From contig JAUYEC010000113.1 of NCBI GenBank assembly GCA_030691585.1, forward strand, positions 1 to 7,453: DNA of 7,453 nucleotides, given 5' to 3'. The position numbers were made by a program, and so were the translations under genes. Shown piece by piece: positions 1 through 6,699 of this stretch (position 1 is its first letter; each line of letters opens with the position of its first letter). This DNA is from Candidatus Omnitrophota bacterium (GTDB taxonomy: Bacteria > Omnitrophota > Gorgyraeia > Gygaellales > Profunditerraquicolaceae). The notes below the pieces were generated by a model. It did no database searches and had not been told where the DNA came from. It worked only from the letters and a program-made list of their open reading frames with translations.

Positions 1-14
1 ATGTAAATAAGGAC

Positions 15-20
15 GGAGGA
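15..20 (+). promoter_or_regulatory. Ribosome binding site of rpoD
   Basis: GGAGGA lies nine bases before the ATG at 30, followed by a second weaker AGGA at 21-24. This fixes the start of the sigma factor at the first Met of the frame. Bases 1-14 contain stop codons in more than one frame and are too short to assign to an upstream gene. Confidence 0.75.
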
Positions 21-29
21 AGGAAAATA

Positions 30-1568
30 ATGAAAAAGAAAGAATTAATCACTAAGGATATGGAGAAGATTATTGCCTTAGGCAGGCGCAAAGGCTATCT
101 TACCTATGACGATGTCAATGGCCTTTTGCCTGAAGAGTTGACCTCATCGCAGGAACTGGACCACCTCTTTGAGCTCTTAGGCAATGAGGATATTCAGATC
201 GTGGAGAACGAAGAGGAAAAGGCCGTGGAGAAACAAGCGGCGCTTACTAAGTCCGAAGATATGCTTGCCGATCAGCTTAAAGCTGAGGAGCGTTTTATGC
301 CCTTGGATGACCCGGTGAAGATGTACCTCAAGCAGATGGGGTCAATTTCGCTTCTGTCGCGGGAAAATGAGTTGGACCTGGCCAAAAAAATAGAAGACGC
401 GGAAGAAAAGTTTAAGCGCGCCGCCCTTGCTTCAAAGTTAGTCCGCGTCTCGGTTTTTGCGGTAGCGCAGGAGATCATTGACGGCAAGTTGAATTTTGAG
501 GAAGTGGTAAAAGAGGACATCAAGGTCAAGAAGAATAACGTCCTGAATAAGATAAAAAAGACGGCCAAAAAATTACAGCGCAGCCGCAGCGAAACAAAGA
601 GCATAGATTTCCTGCTGCAGTTTAATTTTACCACTTCGGTCATCGAAGAGGGCGTGCGTAAGCTGATCGGCTTACTGAAGGAGCTGGATCAGATCAGCCG
701 CCGCAACAGCACTAAGGCAGACCGGATCAGGAAACAAGCGGTTTTAATTCAGCTTGACGAAAGTGCCATCAGAATAAAAGAGCAGATGAAGCTGATCAGG
801 TCAACGCACCTGAAATTCAGCCGCACAAAGAAAAAACTGGTGGAGGCCAACCTTCGCCTTGTAGTCAGTATCGCCAAAAAATATACCAACCGCGGATTAT
901 CTTTCCTGGATCTTATCCAGGAAGGCAATATCGGCCTGATGCGCGCGGTAGAAAAGTTTGAATATAAGAGAGGGTATAAATTCTCCACTTACGCTACTTG
1001 GTGGATAAGGCAGGCGATCACCCGTTCCATCGCCGACCAGGCGCGCACCATCAGGATCCCGGTGCATATGACCGAGACCATAAACAAGATTATCCGTTTT
1101 TCGCGGGTATTCGTCCAGGAAAACGGCAGGGAACCCCTGCCGGAGGAGATTTCCTATAAGATGCGCCTGCCCCAGGAAAAAGTGAAGTCGATCCTTAAGA
1201 TCGCCCAGGAACCGATATCTTTGCAGATGCCCATAGGAGATGAGGGTGATACTCATTTCGGGGATTTCATCCAGGACAAAAAAGCGGTGTCTCCGGCAAA
1301 CGAGACCGTGCGCGCGATGCTTAAGGACGAGATGAATTCCGCTCTGGGTACACTCGCCGACCGCGAGAAAAAGATCCTGGCTTTGCGTTTCGGTATTAAC
1401 GACGGCTGCTCCCGGACCCTGGAAGAGGTCGGTAATGTCTTTAAGGTTACGCGTGAGCGCGTGCGCCAGATCGAAGCCAAGGCTTTAAAGAAATTACGCC
1501 ACCCGACGCGTTCCAGAAGGCTGCGCACATTCCTGGATATGACCCTGGCGCACCAGAGAGAATACTAA
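30..1568 (+). CDS. rpoD: RNA polymerase primary sigma factor (sigma-70, group 1)
   Basis: This is the housekeeping sigma factor, which binds core RNA polymerase in the cytoplasm and recognises -35/-10 promoters. The 512-residue product has every group-1 region in order. Region 1.1 is about residues 3-60 and region 1.2 about 92-127 (DDPVKMYLKQMG). A rather short, basic non-conserved region spans about 128-262. Region 2 (267-347) holds NLRLVVSIAKKY, the core-binding GLSFLDLIQEGNIGLMRAVE and the -10-reading YKFSTYATWWIRQAITR. Region 3 covers about 350-428. Region 4 (about 430-505) ends in the -35-reading helix-turn-helix VTRERVRQIEAKALKKLRHP. Regions 2.3-2.4 and 4.2 look fully canonical, so ordinary TTGACA/TATAAT-type promoters are expected. 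The presence of regions 1.1 and 1.2 argues against an alternative RpoH/RpoS-type sigma. The gene is intact and shows no sign of transfer. The upstream neighbour lies outside the window, so operon membership is unknown. Confidence 0.97.
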   Translation: MKKKELITKDMEKIIALGRRKGYLTYDDVNGLLPEELTSSQELDHLFELLGNEDIQIVENEEEKAVEKQAALTKSEDMLADQLKAEERFMPLDDPVKMYLKQMGSISLLSRENELDLAKKIEDAEEKFKRAALASKLVRVSVFAVAQEIIDGKLNFEEVVKEDIKVKKNNVLNKIKKTAKKLQRSRSETKSIDFLLQFNFTTSVIEEGVRKLIGLLKELDQISRRNSTKADRIRKQAVLIQLDESAIRIKEQMKLIRSTHLKFSRTKKKLVEANLRLVVSIAKKYTNRGLSFLDLIQEGNIGLMRAVEKFEYKRGYKFSTYATWWIRQAITRSIADQARTIRIPVHMTETINKIIRFSRVFVQENGREPLPEEISYKMRLPQEKVKSILKIAQEPISLQMPIGDEGDTHFGDFIQDKKAVSPANETVRAMLKDEMNSALGTLADREKKILALRFGINDGCSRTLEEVGNVFKVTRERVRQIEAKALKKLRHPTRSRRLRTFLDMTLAHQREY

Positions 1569-1574
1569 ATCGCC

Positions 1575-1614
1575 TTGTCAGGCCCTGGTTTATATGCTAT
1601 ATTTACCTTATAAT
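1575..1614 (+). promoter_or_regulatory. Putative sigma-70 promoter region (two overlapping -10 candidates)
   Basis: In the 75-base gap after rpoD, TTGTCA (1575-1580, one mismatch to TTGACA) is followed after exactly 17 bases by TATATT (1598-1603, one mismatch to TATAAT). A perfect TATAAT lies at 1609-1614, but its matching -35 is weak. Initiation from either box would give a short 5' leader before the ATG at 1644. I see no convincing hairpin plus T-run terminating rpoD, so rpoD read-through could also transcribe the downstream genes. The assignment rests on consensus matching only. Confidence 0.5.
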
Positions 1615-1643
1615 ACAGCCACGGGATAAAGTAGCGAGGTTTT

Positions 1644-2135
1644 ATGCCCGCATTGAGGCCAAAGGTAATTTTGGCAATAGTTTTTCTTTGTTTCTTCTCT
1701 CTGGGCATGGGCCCCAAGCCCAAGCCGCAGCCAGCCGATACCACTCCTCCACAAGTCTCTATCACTGCTCCAGCAAATAACTCTACTGTCTCCGGAAGTG
1801 TAAATATCCAGGCTACAGCCACAGATAATGTGGGAGTAGCCAAAGTAGAGTTCTATGTGGATAACAGCCTAAAATCTACTGATACCACTTCGCCTTACGC
1901 CTACTCCTGGGATACCACAACAGCCACAAACGCCAGCCACGCCCTAAAAGCCATTGCCTATGATGCCAAGAATAACTCCAAACAAGCCCAGATCAATGTT
2001 ACTGTAAACAACGCTGTTCTTCCAGCTGATCCTGAGCTTGCTATTTCCTCAACCAGCGCATCCGGCTCAAACGCGTCTCATCCGGCATCAGCAACCGCAG
2101 ATAAAAACACCTCTACCTACTGGCAGGGGAATTAA
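1644..2135 (+). CDS. Secreted Ig-like protein ending in a half discoidin domain (probably truncated)
   Basis: The 163-residue product starts with an export signal: basic residues, then a hydrophobic core at residues 8-22 (VILAIVFLCFFSLGMG), then a Pro/Lys linker (PKPKPQPADTTPP). No clean lipobox is visible. Residues 36-122 form a bacterial Ig-like domain of the 'PPQVSITAPANNSTVSG...VEFYVDN...SYAYSWDT' type, common in secreted adhesins and carbohydrate-active enzymes. Residues 132-163 are only the first strands of a discoidin (F5/8 type C) domain, ending in the hallmark DKNTSTYWQGN. The TAA at 2133-2135 cuts the domain there, and the missing remainder is found in the next frame downstream, in the same phase. 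A GAGG at 1636-1639 sits only four bases before the ATG, which is a short spacing. The ancestral role was probably surface or extracellular glycan or protein binding. I treat this as the 5' half of a disrupted gene that may still be expressed. Confidence 0.7.
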   Translation: MPALRPKVILAIVFLCFFSLGMGPKPKPQPADTTPPQVSITAPANNSTVSGSVNIQATATDNVGVAKVEFYVDNSLKSTDTTSPYAYSWDTTTATNASHALKAIAYDAKNNSKQAQINVTVNNAVLPADPELAISSTSASGSNASHPASATADKNTSTYWQGN

Positions 2136-2138
2136 GAT

Positions 2139-2633
2139 ATGAAGAAAAACATTAATCTTTCTTTCAATAATCTTGTAGGGACAGGTTTGAAACCTGTCCC
2201 TACATTTATATCTGTACTTTGCCTGTTATTCTTTTCCTTTTTTTCCCTGGGTATGGGCTCTACGCCCAAGCCTCCGTCAGTCCCTGCGGTCACCTACTGG
2301 TGGTTATCCATGGACCTGGGGAAAACCAGCAATTTATCCAAGATCGCCATCCTTTGGGACGCCGCCTACAGCAGCATTGACTATACCATCCAGGGTTCAG
2401 CTGATAATATCACATGGACCAATCTGCAAACAAACCTTTCTTCGGCAGGGGCCACGACCAAGAATCATCCCCTAAACGGTGCATACCGATATGTGCGTAT
2501 TTATATCAATAGGGCCGCAAAACCTCCCCCGATCATTTATGAAGTAAAGATTTACGGCATAGTCATACCCGTTGATACCGAAGGCCCGCTATTAGAGATC
2601 ACCTCGCCCAAAGACGGGGAGGTGATAAGGTGA
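2139..2633 (+). CDS. Second half of the discoidin-domain protein with its own signal peptide
   Basis: The 164-residue product begins three bases after the preceding TAA, in the same reading frame. An AGGGGA at 2125-2130 could serve as ribosome binding site, or ribosomes could reinitiate. Residues 11-22 (VGTGLKPVPT) are encoded by a perfect palindrome. Residues 23-40 form a hydrophobic signal core ending FFSLGMG, followed by a Pro/Lys linker, closely resembling the preceding protein. Residues 51-141 are the central and C-terminal part of a discoidin domain (TYWWLSMDLGK, IAILWD, DYTIQGSADNITWTNL, RYVRIYI, YEVKIYG). The domain's N-terminal strands are absent here and present at the end of the previous frame. 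Residues 146-164 (DTEGPLLEITSPKDGEVIR) are the opening of an Ig-like domain that stops at the TGA, so the protein is also truncated at its C terminus. It probably represents a rearranged remnant; a functional short protein cannot be excluded. Confidence 0.65.
   Translation: MKKNINLSFNNLVGTGLKPVPTFISVLCLLFFSFFSLGMGSTPKPPSVPAVTYWWLSMDLGKTSNLSKIAILWDAAYSSIDYTIQGSADNITWTNLQTNLSSAGATTKNHPLNGAYRYVRIYINRAAKPPPIIYEVKIYGIVIPVDTEGPLLEITSPKDGEVIR
2174..2204. repeat. 31-bp perfect palindrome (REP/MITE-like) inside a coding frame
   Basis: The left arm 2174-2188 (TGTAGGGACAGGTTT) is exactly complementary to the right arm 2190-2204, around a single central G at 2189. In frame it reads V-G-T-G-L-K-P-V-P-T, immediately before the signal-peptide hydrophobic core of the 2139 frame. 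No T-run follows, so a terminator is unlikely. From memory, the same peptide appears scattered through unrelated proteins in several uncultured bacterial genomes, which would fit a dispersed palindromic element. Only one copy is present in this window. Confidence 0.75.
2618..2626 (+). promoter_or_regulatory. Shine-Dalgarno site deciding the GTG start of the RHS gene
   Basis: GGAGGTGAT is a near-perfect anti-Shine-Dalgarno match lying inside the last codons of the 2139 frame. It places translation start at the GTG at 2630. That start codon overlaps the upstream TGA (GTGA, 2630-2633), as in translationally coupled gene pairs. The choice is supported because the product then begins MKK and continues directly into a standard Sec signal peptide. 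Confidence 0.8.
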
Positions 2634-5600
2634 AAAAACTTTTATTTGGTTTTCTATCCTTGTTTATAGGATTGAGCGCAGCATATGCCGCGCCGGACGG
2701 TAAACTGCATGTCTATGCCACCGGTTCATACGAGGTTTGGGCCGGTAATTCTATTTCTAAGGATGAGCTAGATTCGCATGATTTCTATGAAAACATTAAT
2801 GTTCATGGGGGCTTAAAAAAATTGACTCCTATAGGGAATGGAGTATTTCCCGGAGAATACAGGTATTACGTGATTGCAACAACAACGATATTTTCCCTTG
2901 ATGCTATCTTATTGCCAAATGGTAAATATCCGAAAGAAGAATATCATTCTCCTGGAAAATATTTTAACTGGGGCAACGTGCATGCGCCGCTTCAATATAA
3001 TAGTTCTGGTTTTCTCATTAACCCCAATAGCCATGATGACTACATCTACGGCCCTCCCGACGGGAAAACAGACGACGTTGGAGCACCTATCGGGCACGAT
3101 ACCATCCTTAAATACGAAGGTTACATTGTTGCTGAAAATTACATACCATTTCCTTCCGATCCGCACGATATAAATCATCGGGGCGAAAATCCAGACAGCG
3201 TAGGAGATCCGATAGACCCTGTTGTAGGAAATATGTATCTGTCCGCGATTGATCTGTCATTCCCCGGAAAGAACTTGTCATTTACTTTTAAACGTAGCTA
3301 CAATAGCCGTCAAAATACTAGTGGTCCCTTAGGTTATGGCTGGACGCATAGTTATAATGTAAGAGCGGTAGATGATGCGGATGAAGTGGATGAATTGGAC
3401 GTTGCACTTATGGACGAAGAAGACAAGGCCCATATATTTACTATTGAAGACTCCCTGCCGCAACGGGGAGAACATTCTACCGTGACTAAAGCCGCCGATG
3501 GTGTTGTTACCTGGACCAAAAAAGACGGTATGCGGTATATATTTCCTATAGGACATTATCCTCATCAGATAAAGGACCGCTGGGATAATACCGTTACGCT
3601 TACATATAATACCCAGAATCAGCTTGTCAACATCACGGATAGCGCCGGCCGCGTGGCTGAGTTAAGATATGACGGTCAGGGCCGGATTACTTCTCTAAGT
3701 ATGGCCGGCCGGAATATCGATTACCGTTACGATAACCAGGGCAATCTCGTCGATGTAACTGACCCGGCCGGCAATCACACCTCTTATGAATACGACGCAA
3801 ACCATAACCTTACCCGCAAAACCGACGCCGCAGGCCGCAGTACCTACTTCACCTACGACTCCTCTGATCGTTGCACTTCCTCAAGCGGGGAAGGCAACCT
3901 TGGCCGTACTGAATTAAGTTTTGATCCGGACAATAAGAAGACCGTTGTCACCGATTCAAAAGGCAACACCACTCATTATTCCTATAGTGACGACCTCCAG
4001 ATCACCGAAATCGTCAATGCTCAAGGCGGACATGCTGTTTCCACCTGGGATAAAGACCTAAACCGCACCTCTAGCACTGATGAATTGGGCCGTGCCACTT
4101 ACATGCAGTATGACGCCAAGGGTAACCTTATTAGTCTTACCGGCCCGGCCGGCGATAATACGACCTATACTTATGAGCCAAACTTCAGTTTGGTCACGAC
4201 TATCAAGGACGCTCAAGGTAATGTTACAACCAATGCCTACGACGCAAGGGGCAACTTAATCAAAGTAACCGATGCTCTTGGCAAGAGCACCTTTTATTCT
4301 TACAATGGCGCAGGCCTTGTCACCGGCAGCCAGAATGCCTTAGGTAAAACCACTTATTTCTCTTATGACGCCCAGGGGAACCTGATCCAGACTAAAGACG
4401 CCGTGGGTGCAGTGGTTAACAACGGCTATGATGCCATAGGTAATATGACCAGCTCCAGGGACCCAAAGGGTAACATAACCAACTTCAGCTATAACAATCT
4501 CAACTGTCTCGTTCAAGCTGCCTACTCTGATAATTCTACAGTAAACTACGGTTATGATACTGTCGGCAACCGCATCTCGGCCACTGACCAATTAGGCAAA
4601 ACTACCTATTACACTTATAACCAGGCTGATAAAGTAATTTCTACAACCAATGCCTTGGGTAGTGTAATAAGTTATACCTATGACACCGAAGAAAACCTGA
4701 TTTGTGTTGCCGACCAGAACAACAATAAAACTTCTTTTTCCTATGATGGCCTTAACCGGCTTGTCTCCCAGACCGATGCCTTGGGTAATACCACGTCTTA
4801 CTCTTATGACGCCGTGGGCAACCGCACCAGCGTTACCGATGCCAAAGGGCAGGTCACAAGATACGATTACGATAGCCTCAACCGTTTGAGTAAAACTACC
4901 AATCCTGATTCTACAACCATAACTTATGTTTATGATTCTTTGGGCCGGCGCACTTCAATGACCGATCCCTCAGGCATCACTACCTACGCCTACGACAAAT
5001 TAGGCCGGCTCTTAAAAGTTGACGGCCCGCTGGCCAAAGACACGATTACCTATACTTATGATGCTATGGGTAACCGTTTAACCATGGTTGATCCGGATGC
5101 TAAAACCACCACATATTTCTATGACGTTTTAAACCGGATCAGCTTTATTACAGACCCGCAGAAGAAAGTCACCAGCTATGTTTTTGATCTGAACGGCAAC
5201 CTCACAACTCTGACTTATCCCAACGGCACAAAAGCCGTTTATTCCTATGATAAATTAAATCACCTGGTCACACTCACCAATCTTAAGACCGCCAGCCCCA
5301 GCACCAAACTCTCTGAATACACTTATGCCTATGATTTAGCAGGAAGGAAGACCAGGGCCGCTCTTTTAGACGGCAGCTCTATTACCTATACTTATGACGC
5401 CATAGGCCAGCTCTTGAATGAAACAAAATCCTCAACCGTTGAGCCTTATTCGTTCACCTATGCCTATGACCCGGCCGGCAACCGCACCCGCAAAACAGTT
5501 AATAACGATGATTACAACTATTCCTATAACTCACTGAACCAGCTCATCCAGGAAGATACGCGTATTTTAAGCTCATCCGGGCCCAAGAAGATCACTGTCA

Positions 5601-6685
5601 GCGGCAAGGTCTCGGATAAAAGCTTTATTGATTATGTAACTGTAAACGGCATCAAAGCTACCCTGGGCAGCGACGCCTTTACCTGTGCGAATGTCCCGCT
5701 AAGCTTAGGCCAAAACACCATTACCGTTATCGCAGCAGACGTCTTGGGCAACACTACTACCAAAGTCCTCCACGTCACCTACGAGCCCGGCGTCACTACC
5801 ACCCAGACTAAATACACCTATGACGCAAACGGTAACCTCACCAGAAAGGAGGAGCCGAGTAAGACTACCAACCTTACCTATGATAGCCAGAACCGCTTAA
5901 AGACATTCACTAATCCAGCATCTTCAGCAACCTATGCCTACGACGGTCAGGGCAGGCGTATATCTAAGACCGTCAACGGCTCAACCACTACTTACATCTA
6001 CGATAACGATGAACTCATCCGCGAACAGTCCGGGTCAACTGTTATCTCCTACACCCACGGCTCGCGTATTGATGAGATAATATCTGACTCCAGAGGTTAC
6101 TACTACCATTACGACGCCCTTGGCTCGATAACCAATTTGACCAATGCCTCGGGGGCACAAGTTAATTCATACAACTACGAGGCCTTTGGTAATCTCACCG
6201 GCCAAACTGGAATAATTTCTAACCCTTGGCTCTTCACCGGCAGGCAATACGACCAGGAATCAGGGTTATACTTCTACCGTAATAGATATTACGACCCCAC
6301 CATCGGCCGCTTTATTTCCCAAGATCCGACAGGCATGGTTGATGGGCCTAACCTATACGCGTACGTCAAGAATAACCCCGTAAATCTAATTGATCCGTTA
6401 GGATTGTGCTGGAAGAAAATATATGATGCTGTTGCCTTGGTTCAGGCTAGAATAGAACTCTTTTTGAATAAAGGTTTGCATTTTCCAGTACATCTTTTAG
6501 CGGAAATTACAGATGCCTATGGCCCAATGGATACTCCAGTAACATTTTTCCTTAATCGGTATAATCCTACTCAACCCCTTGTGAATTTATTAGCTGAACA
6601 AACGCTTTCTCCACTTGATATTGCGCTAGAAAACAGTATTATTGCGTGGGAAAATCATATAGACTATTTAGAAGGAAAAAAATAA
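2630..6685 (+). CDS. Sec-exported RHS/YD-repeat protein, candidate polymorphic toxin carrier
   Basis: The product has 1351 residues. Residues 1-20 are a Sec signal peptide with an AYA cleavage site. Residues 21-190 are an unrecognised N-terminal region containing GPPDGK..DVG, loosely like a beta-sandwich module. Residues 192-243 (GDPIDPVVGNMYL..DLSFPG...GPLGYGWTHSYN) match the DUF6531-type segment that opens many RHS proteins. Residues 248-265 are strikingly acidic, with 11 Asp/Glu in 18. YD repeats with a period of about 21 residues (Y-x-Y-D-x-x-G-N/R) run from about 315 to 980 and resume at 1058-1200. Between them, residues 984-1053 form an Ig-like domain. The RHS core (about 1182-1259) ends in YYDPTIGRFISQDPTGM, 18 residues, then DPLGL. 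That is the paired-Asp self-cleavage arrangement known from RHS effectors, using D1232 and D1255. Residues 1260-1351 are a variable tip without known motifs. In this family the repeats build a hollow shell enclosing the cleaved tip. No PAAR, VgrG or type VI feature is seen. Carrier identity is sure; toxin function is inferred. Confidence 0.93.
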   Translation: MKKLLFGFLSLFIGLSAAYAAPDGKLHVYATGSYEVWAGNSISKDELDSHDFYENINVHGGLKKLTPIGNGVFPGEYRYYVIATTTIFSLDAILLPNGKYPKEEYHSPGKYFNWGNVHAPLQYNSSGFLINPNSHDDYIYGPPDGKTDDVGAPIGHDTILKYEGYIVAENYIPFPSDPHDINHRGENPDSVGDPIDPVVGNMYLSAIDLSFPGKNLSFTFKRSYNSRQNTSGPLGYGWTHSYNVRAVDDADEVDELDVALMDEEDKAHIFTIEDSLPQRGEHSTVTKAADGVVTWTKKDGMRYIFPIGHYPHQIKDRWDNTVTLTYNTQNQLVNITDSAGRVAELRYDGQGRITSLSMAGRNIDYRYDNQGNLVDVTDPAGNHTSYEYDANHNLTRKTDAAGRSTYFTYDSSDRCTSSSGEGNLGRTELSFDPDNKKTVVTDSKGNTTHYSYSDDLQITEIVNAQGGHAVSTWDKDLNRTSSTDELGRATYMQYDAKGNLISLTGPAGDNTTYTYEPNFSLVTTIKDAQGNVTTNAYDARGNLIKVTDALGKSTFYSYNGAGLVTGSQNALGKTTYFSYDAQGNLIQTKDAVGAVVNNGYDAIGNMTSSRDPKGNITNFSYNNLNCLVQAAYSDNSTVNYGYDTVGNRISATDQLGKTTYYTYNQADKVISTTNALGSVISYTYDTEENLICVADQNNNKTSFSYDGLNRLVSQTDALGNTTSYSYDAVGNRTSVTDAKGQVTRYDYDSLNRLSKTTNPDSTTITYVYDSLGRRTSMTDPSGITTYAYDKLGRLLKVDGPLAKDTITYTYDAMGNRLTMVDPDAKTTTYFYDVLNRISFITDPQKKVTSYVFDLNGNLTTLTYPNGTKAVYSYDKLNHLVTLTNLKTASPSTKLSEYTYAYDLAGRKTRAALLDGSSITYTYDAIGQLLNETKSSTVEPYSFTYAYDPAGNRTRKTVNNDDYNYSYNSLNQLIQEDTRILSSSGPKKITVSGKVSDKSFIDYVTVNGIKATLGSDAFTCANVPLSLGQNTITVIAADVLGNTTTKVLHVTYEPGVTTTQTKYTYDANGNLTRKEEPSKTTNLTYDSQNRLKTFTNPASSATYAYDGQGRRISKTVNGSTTTYIYDNDELIREQSGSTVISYTHGSRIDEIISDSRGYYYHYDALGSITNLTNASGAQVNSYNYEAFGNLTGQTGIISNPWLFTGRQYDQESGLYFYRNRYYDPTIGRFISQDPTGMVDGPNLYAYVKNNPVNLIDPLGLCWKKIYDAVALVQARIELFLNKGLHFPVHLLAEITDAYGPMDTPVTFFLNRYNPTQPLVNLLAEQTLSPLDIALENSIIAWENHIDYLEGKK
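5579..5788 (+). other. Ig-like domain inserted in the YD-repeat array
   Basis: Residues 984-1053 of the RHS protein read GPKKITVSGKVSDKSFIDYV, then TVNGIKA, VPLSLGQNTITVIAADVLGN and KVLHVTYEPG. This is the 'VTVNG...V.L..G.NTITV.A.D..GN' pattern of glucodextranase-B-like/Big Ig modules. The YD register is interrupted at about residue 980 and resumes with KYTYDANGNL at 1061. The domain appears to lack the usual opening strand (P..xITSP..G..), and a fragment of just that type ends the 2139 frame. It would probably project from the shell as a binding module; that placement is inference. Confidence 0.75.
6323..6406 (+). other. RHS core Asp-protease-like self-cleavage motif
   Basis: The codons encode DPTGM, 18 residues, then DPLGL (D1232 and D1255 of the RHS protein). 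The same spacing, DPxGx-(18)-DPxGL, is described for RHS and TcC proteins that self-cleave just after the second motif to release the C-terminal tip inside the shell. Cleavage here would leave a tip starting with Cys1260. Motif and spacing are seen directly; activity is inferred from the family. Confidence 0.8.
6407..6682 (+). other. Variable C-terminal tip of the RHS protein (candidate toxin, unknown type)
   Basis: These are the 92 residues after DPLGL. They look helical and amphipathic, with few basic clusters. Three histidines (1284, 1288, 1343) are present, but I see no HNH, ART, deaminase, ADP-ribosylase or peptidase signature. The DNA turns AT-rich exactly here: bases 6541-6600 are 20 G+C of 60 by hand count, against 29 of 60 at 5701-5760 in the repeat body. 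A compositional step at the core/tip border is usual for swapped polymorphic-toxin tips. The tip is shorter than many RHS toxin domains, so it could be a degenerate or non-toxic tip. Confidence 0.55.
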
Positions 6686-6699
6686 CGCAAGGGAGGTAT

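Noticed and set aside
897..1256. Reverse-strand frames opposite rpoD and opposite the RHS gene
   Set aside because: They mirror strongly conserved sense proteins, lack ribosome sites and show no domain pattern; antisense shadows.
2133..2135. The TAA between the two discoidin halves as a recoded or read-through stop
   Set aside because: Reading through would place a signal peptide and the palindrome-encoded residues inside the discoidin fold. An insertion or rearrangement explains the layout better, and no recoding signal is visible.
2174..2204. The palindrome as an intrinsic terminator
   Set aside because: No U-run follows (ATTTATATC), and it lies inside an open frame near the gene start.
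3640..4155. Recurrent GGCCGG/CCGGCC boxes in the RHS gene
   Set aside because: They follow from repeated Ala-Gly/Pro-Ala-Gly codons in the YD repeats and have no regular spacing of their own.
4704..4889. Short + frame inside the RHS repeats
   Set aside because: Out-of-phase reading of the YD repeats, rich in Thr/Pro as expected from their codons; not a gene.
3572..5554. The periodic DNA similarity of about 63 bases as a CRISPR or tandem satellite
   Set aside because: The period equals the 21-residue YD protein repeat, and the DNA copies diverge at synonymous and variable sites.
6646..6699. Earlier in-frame GTG start for the small membrane protein
   Set aside because: It lies within the RHS coding sequence without a ribosome site, and adds a basic 18-residue stretch that merely reads the RHS codons in another frame. 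GGGAGG supports the ATG at 6700.
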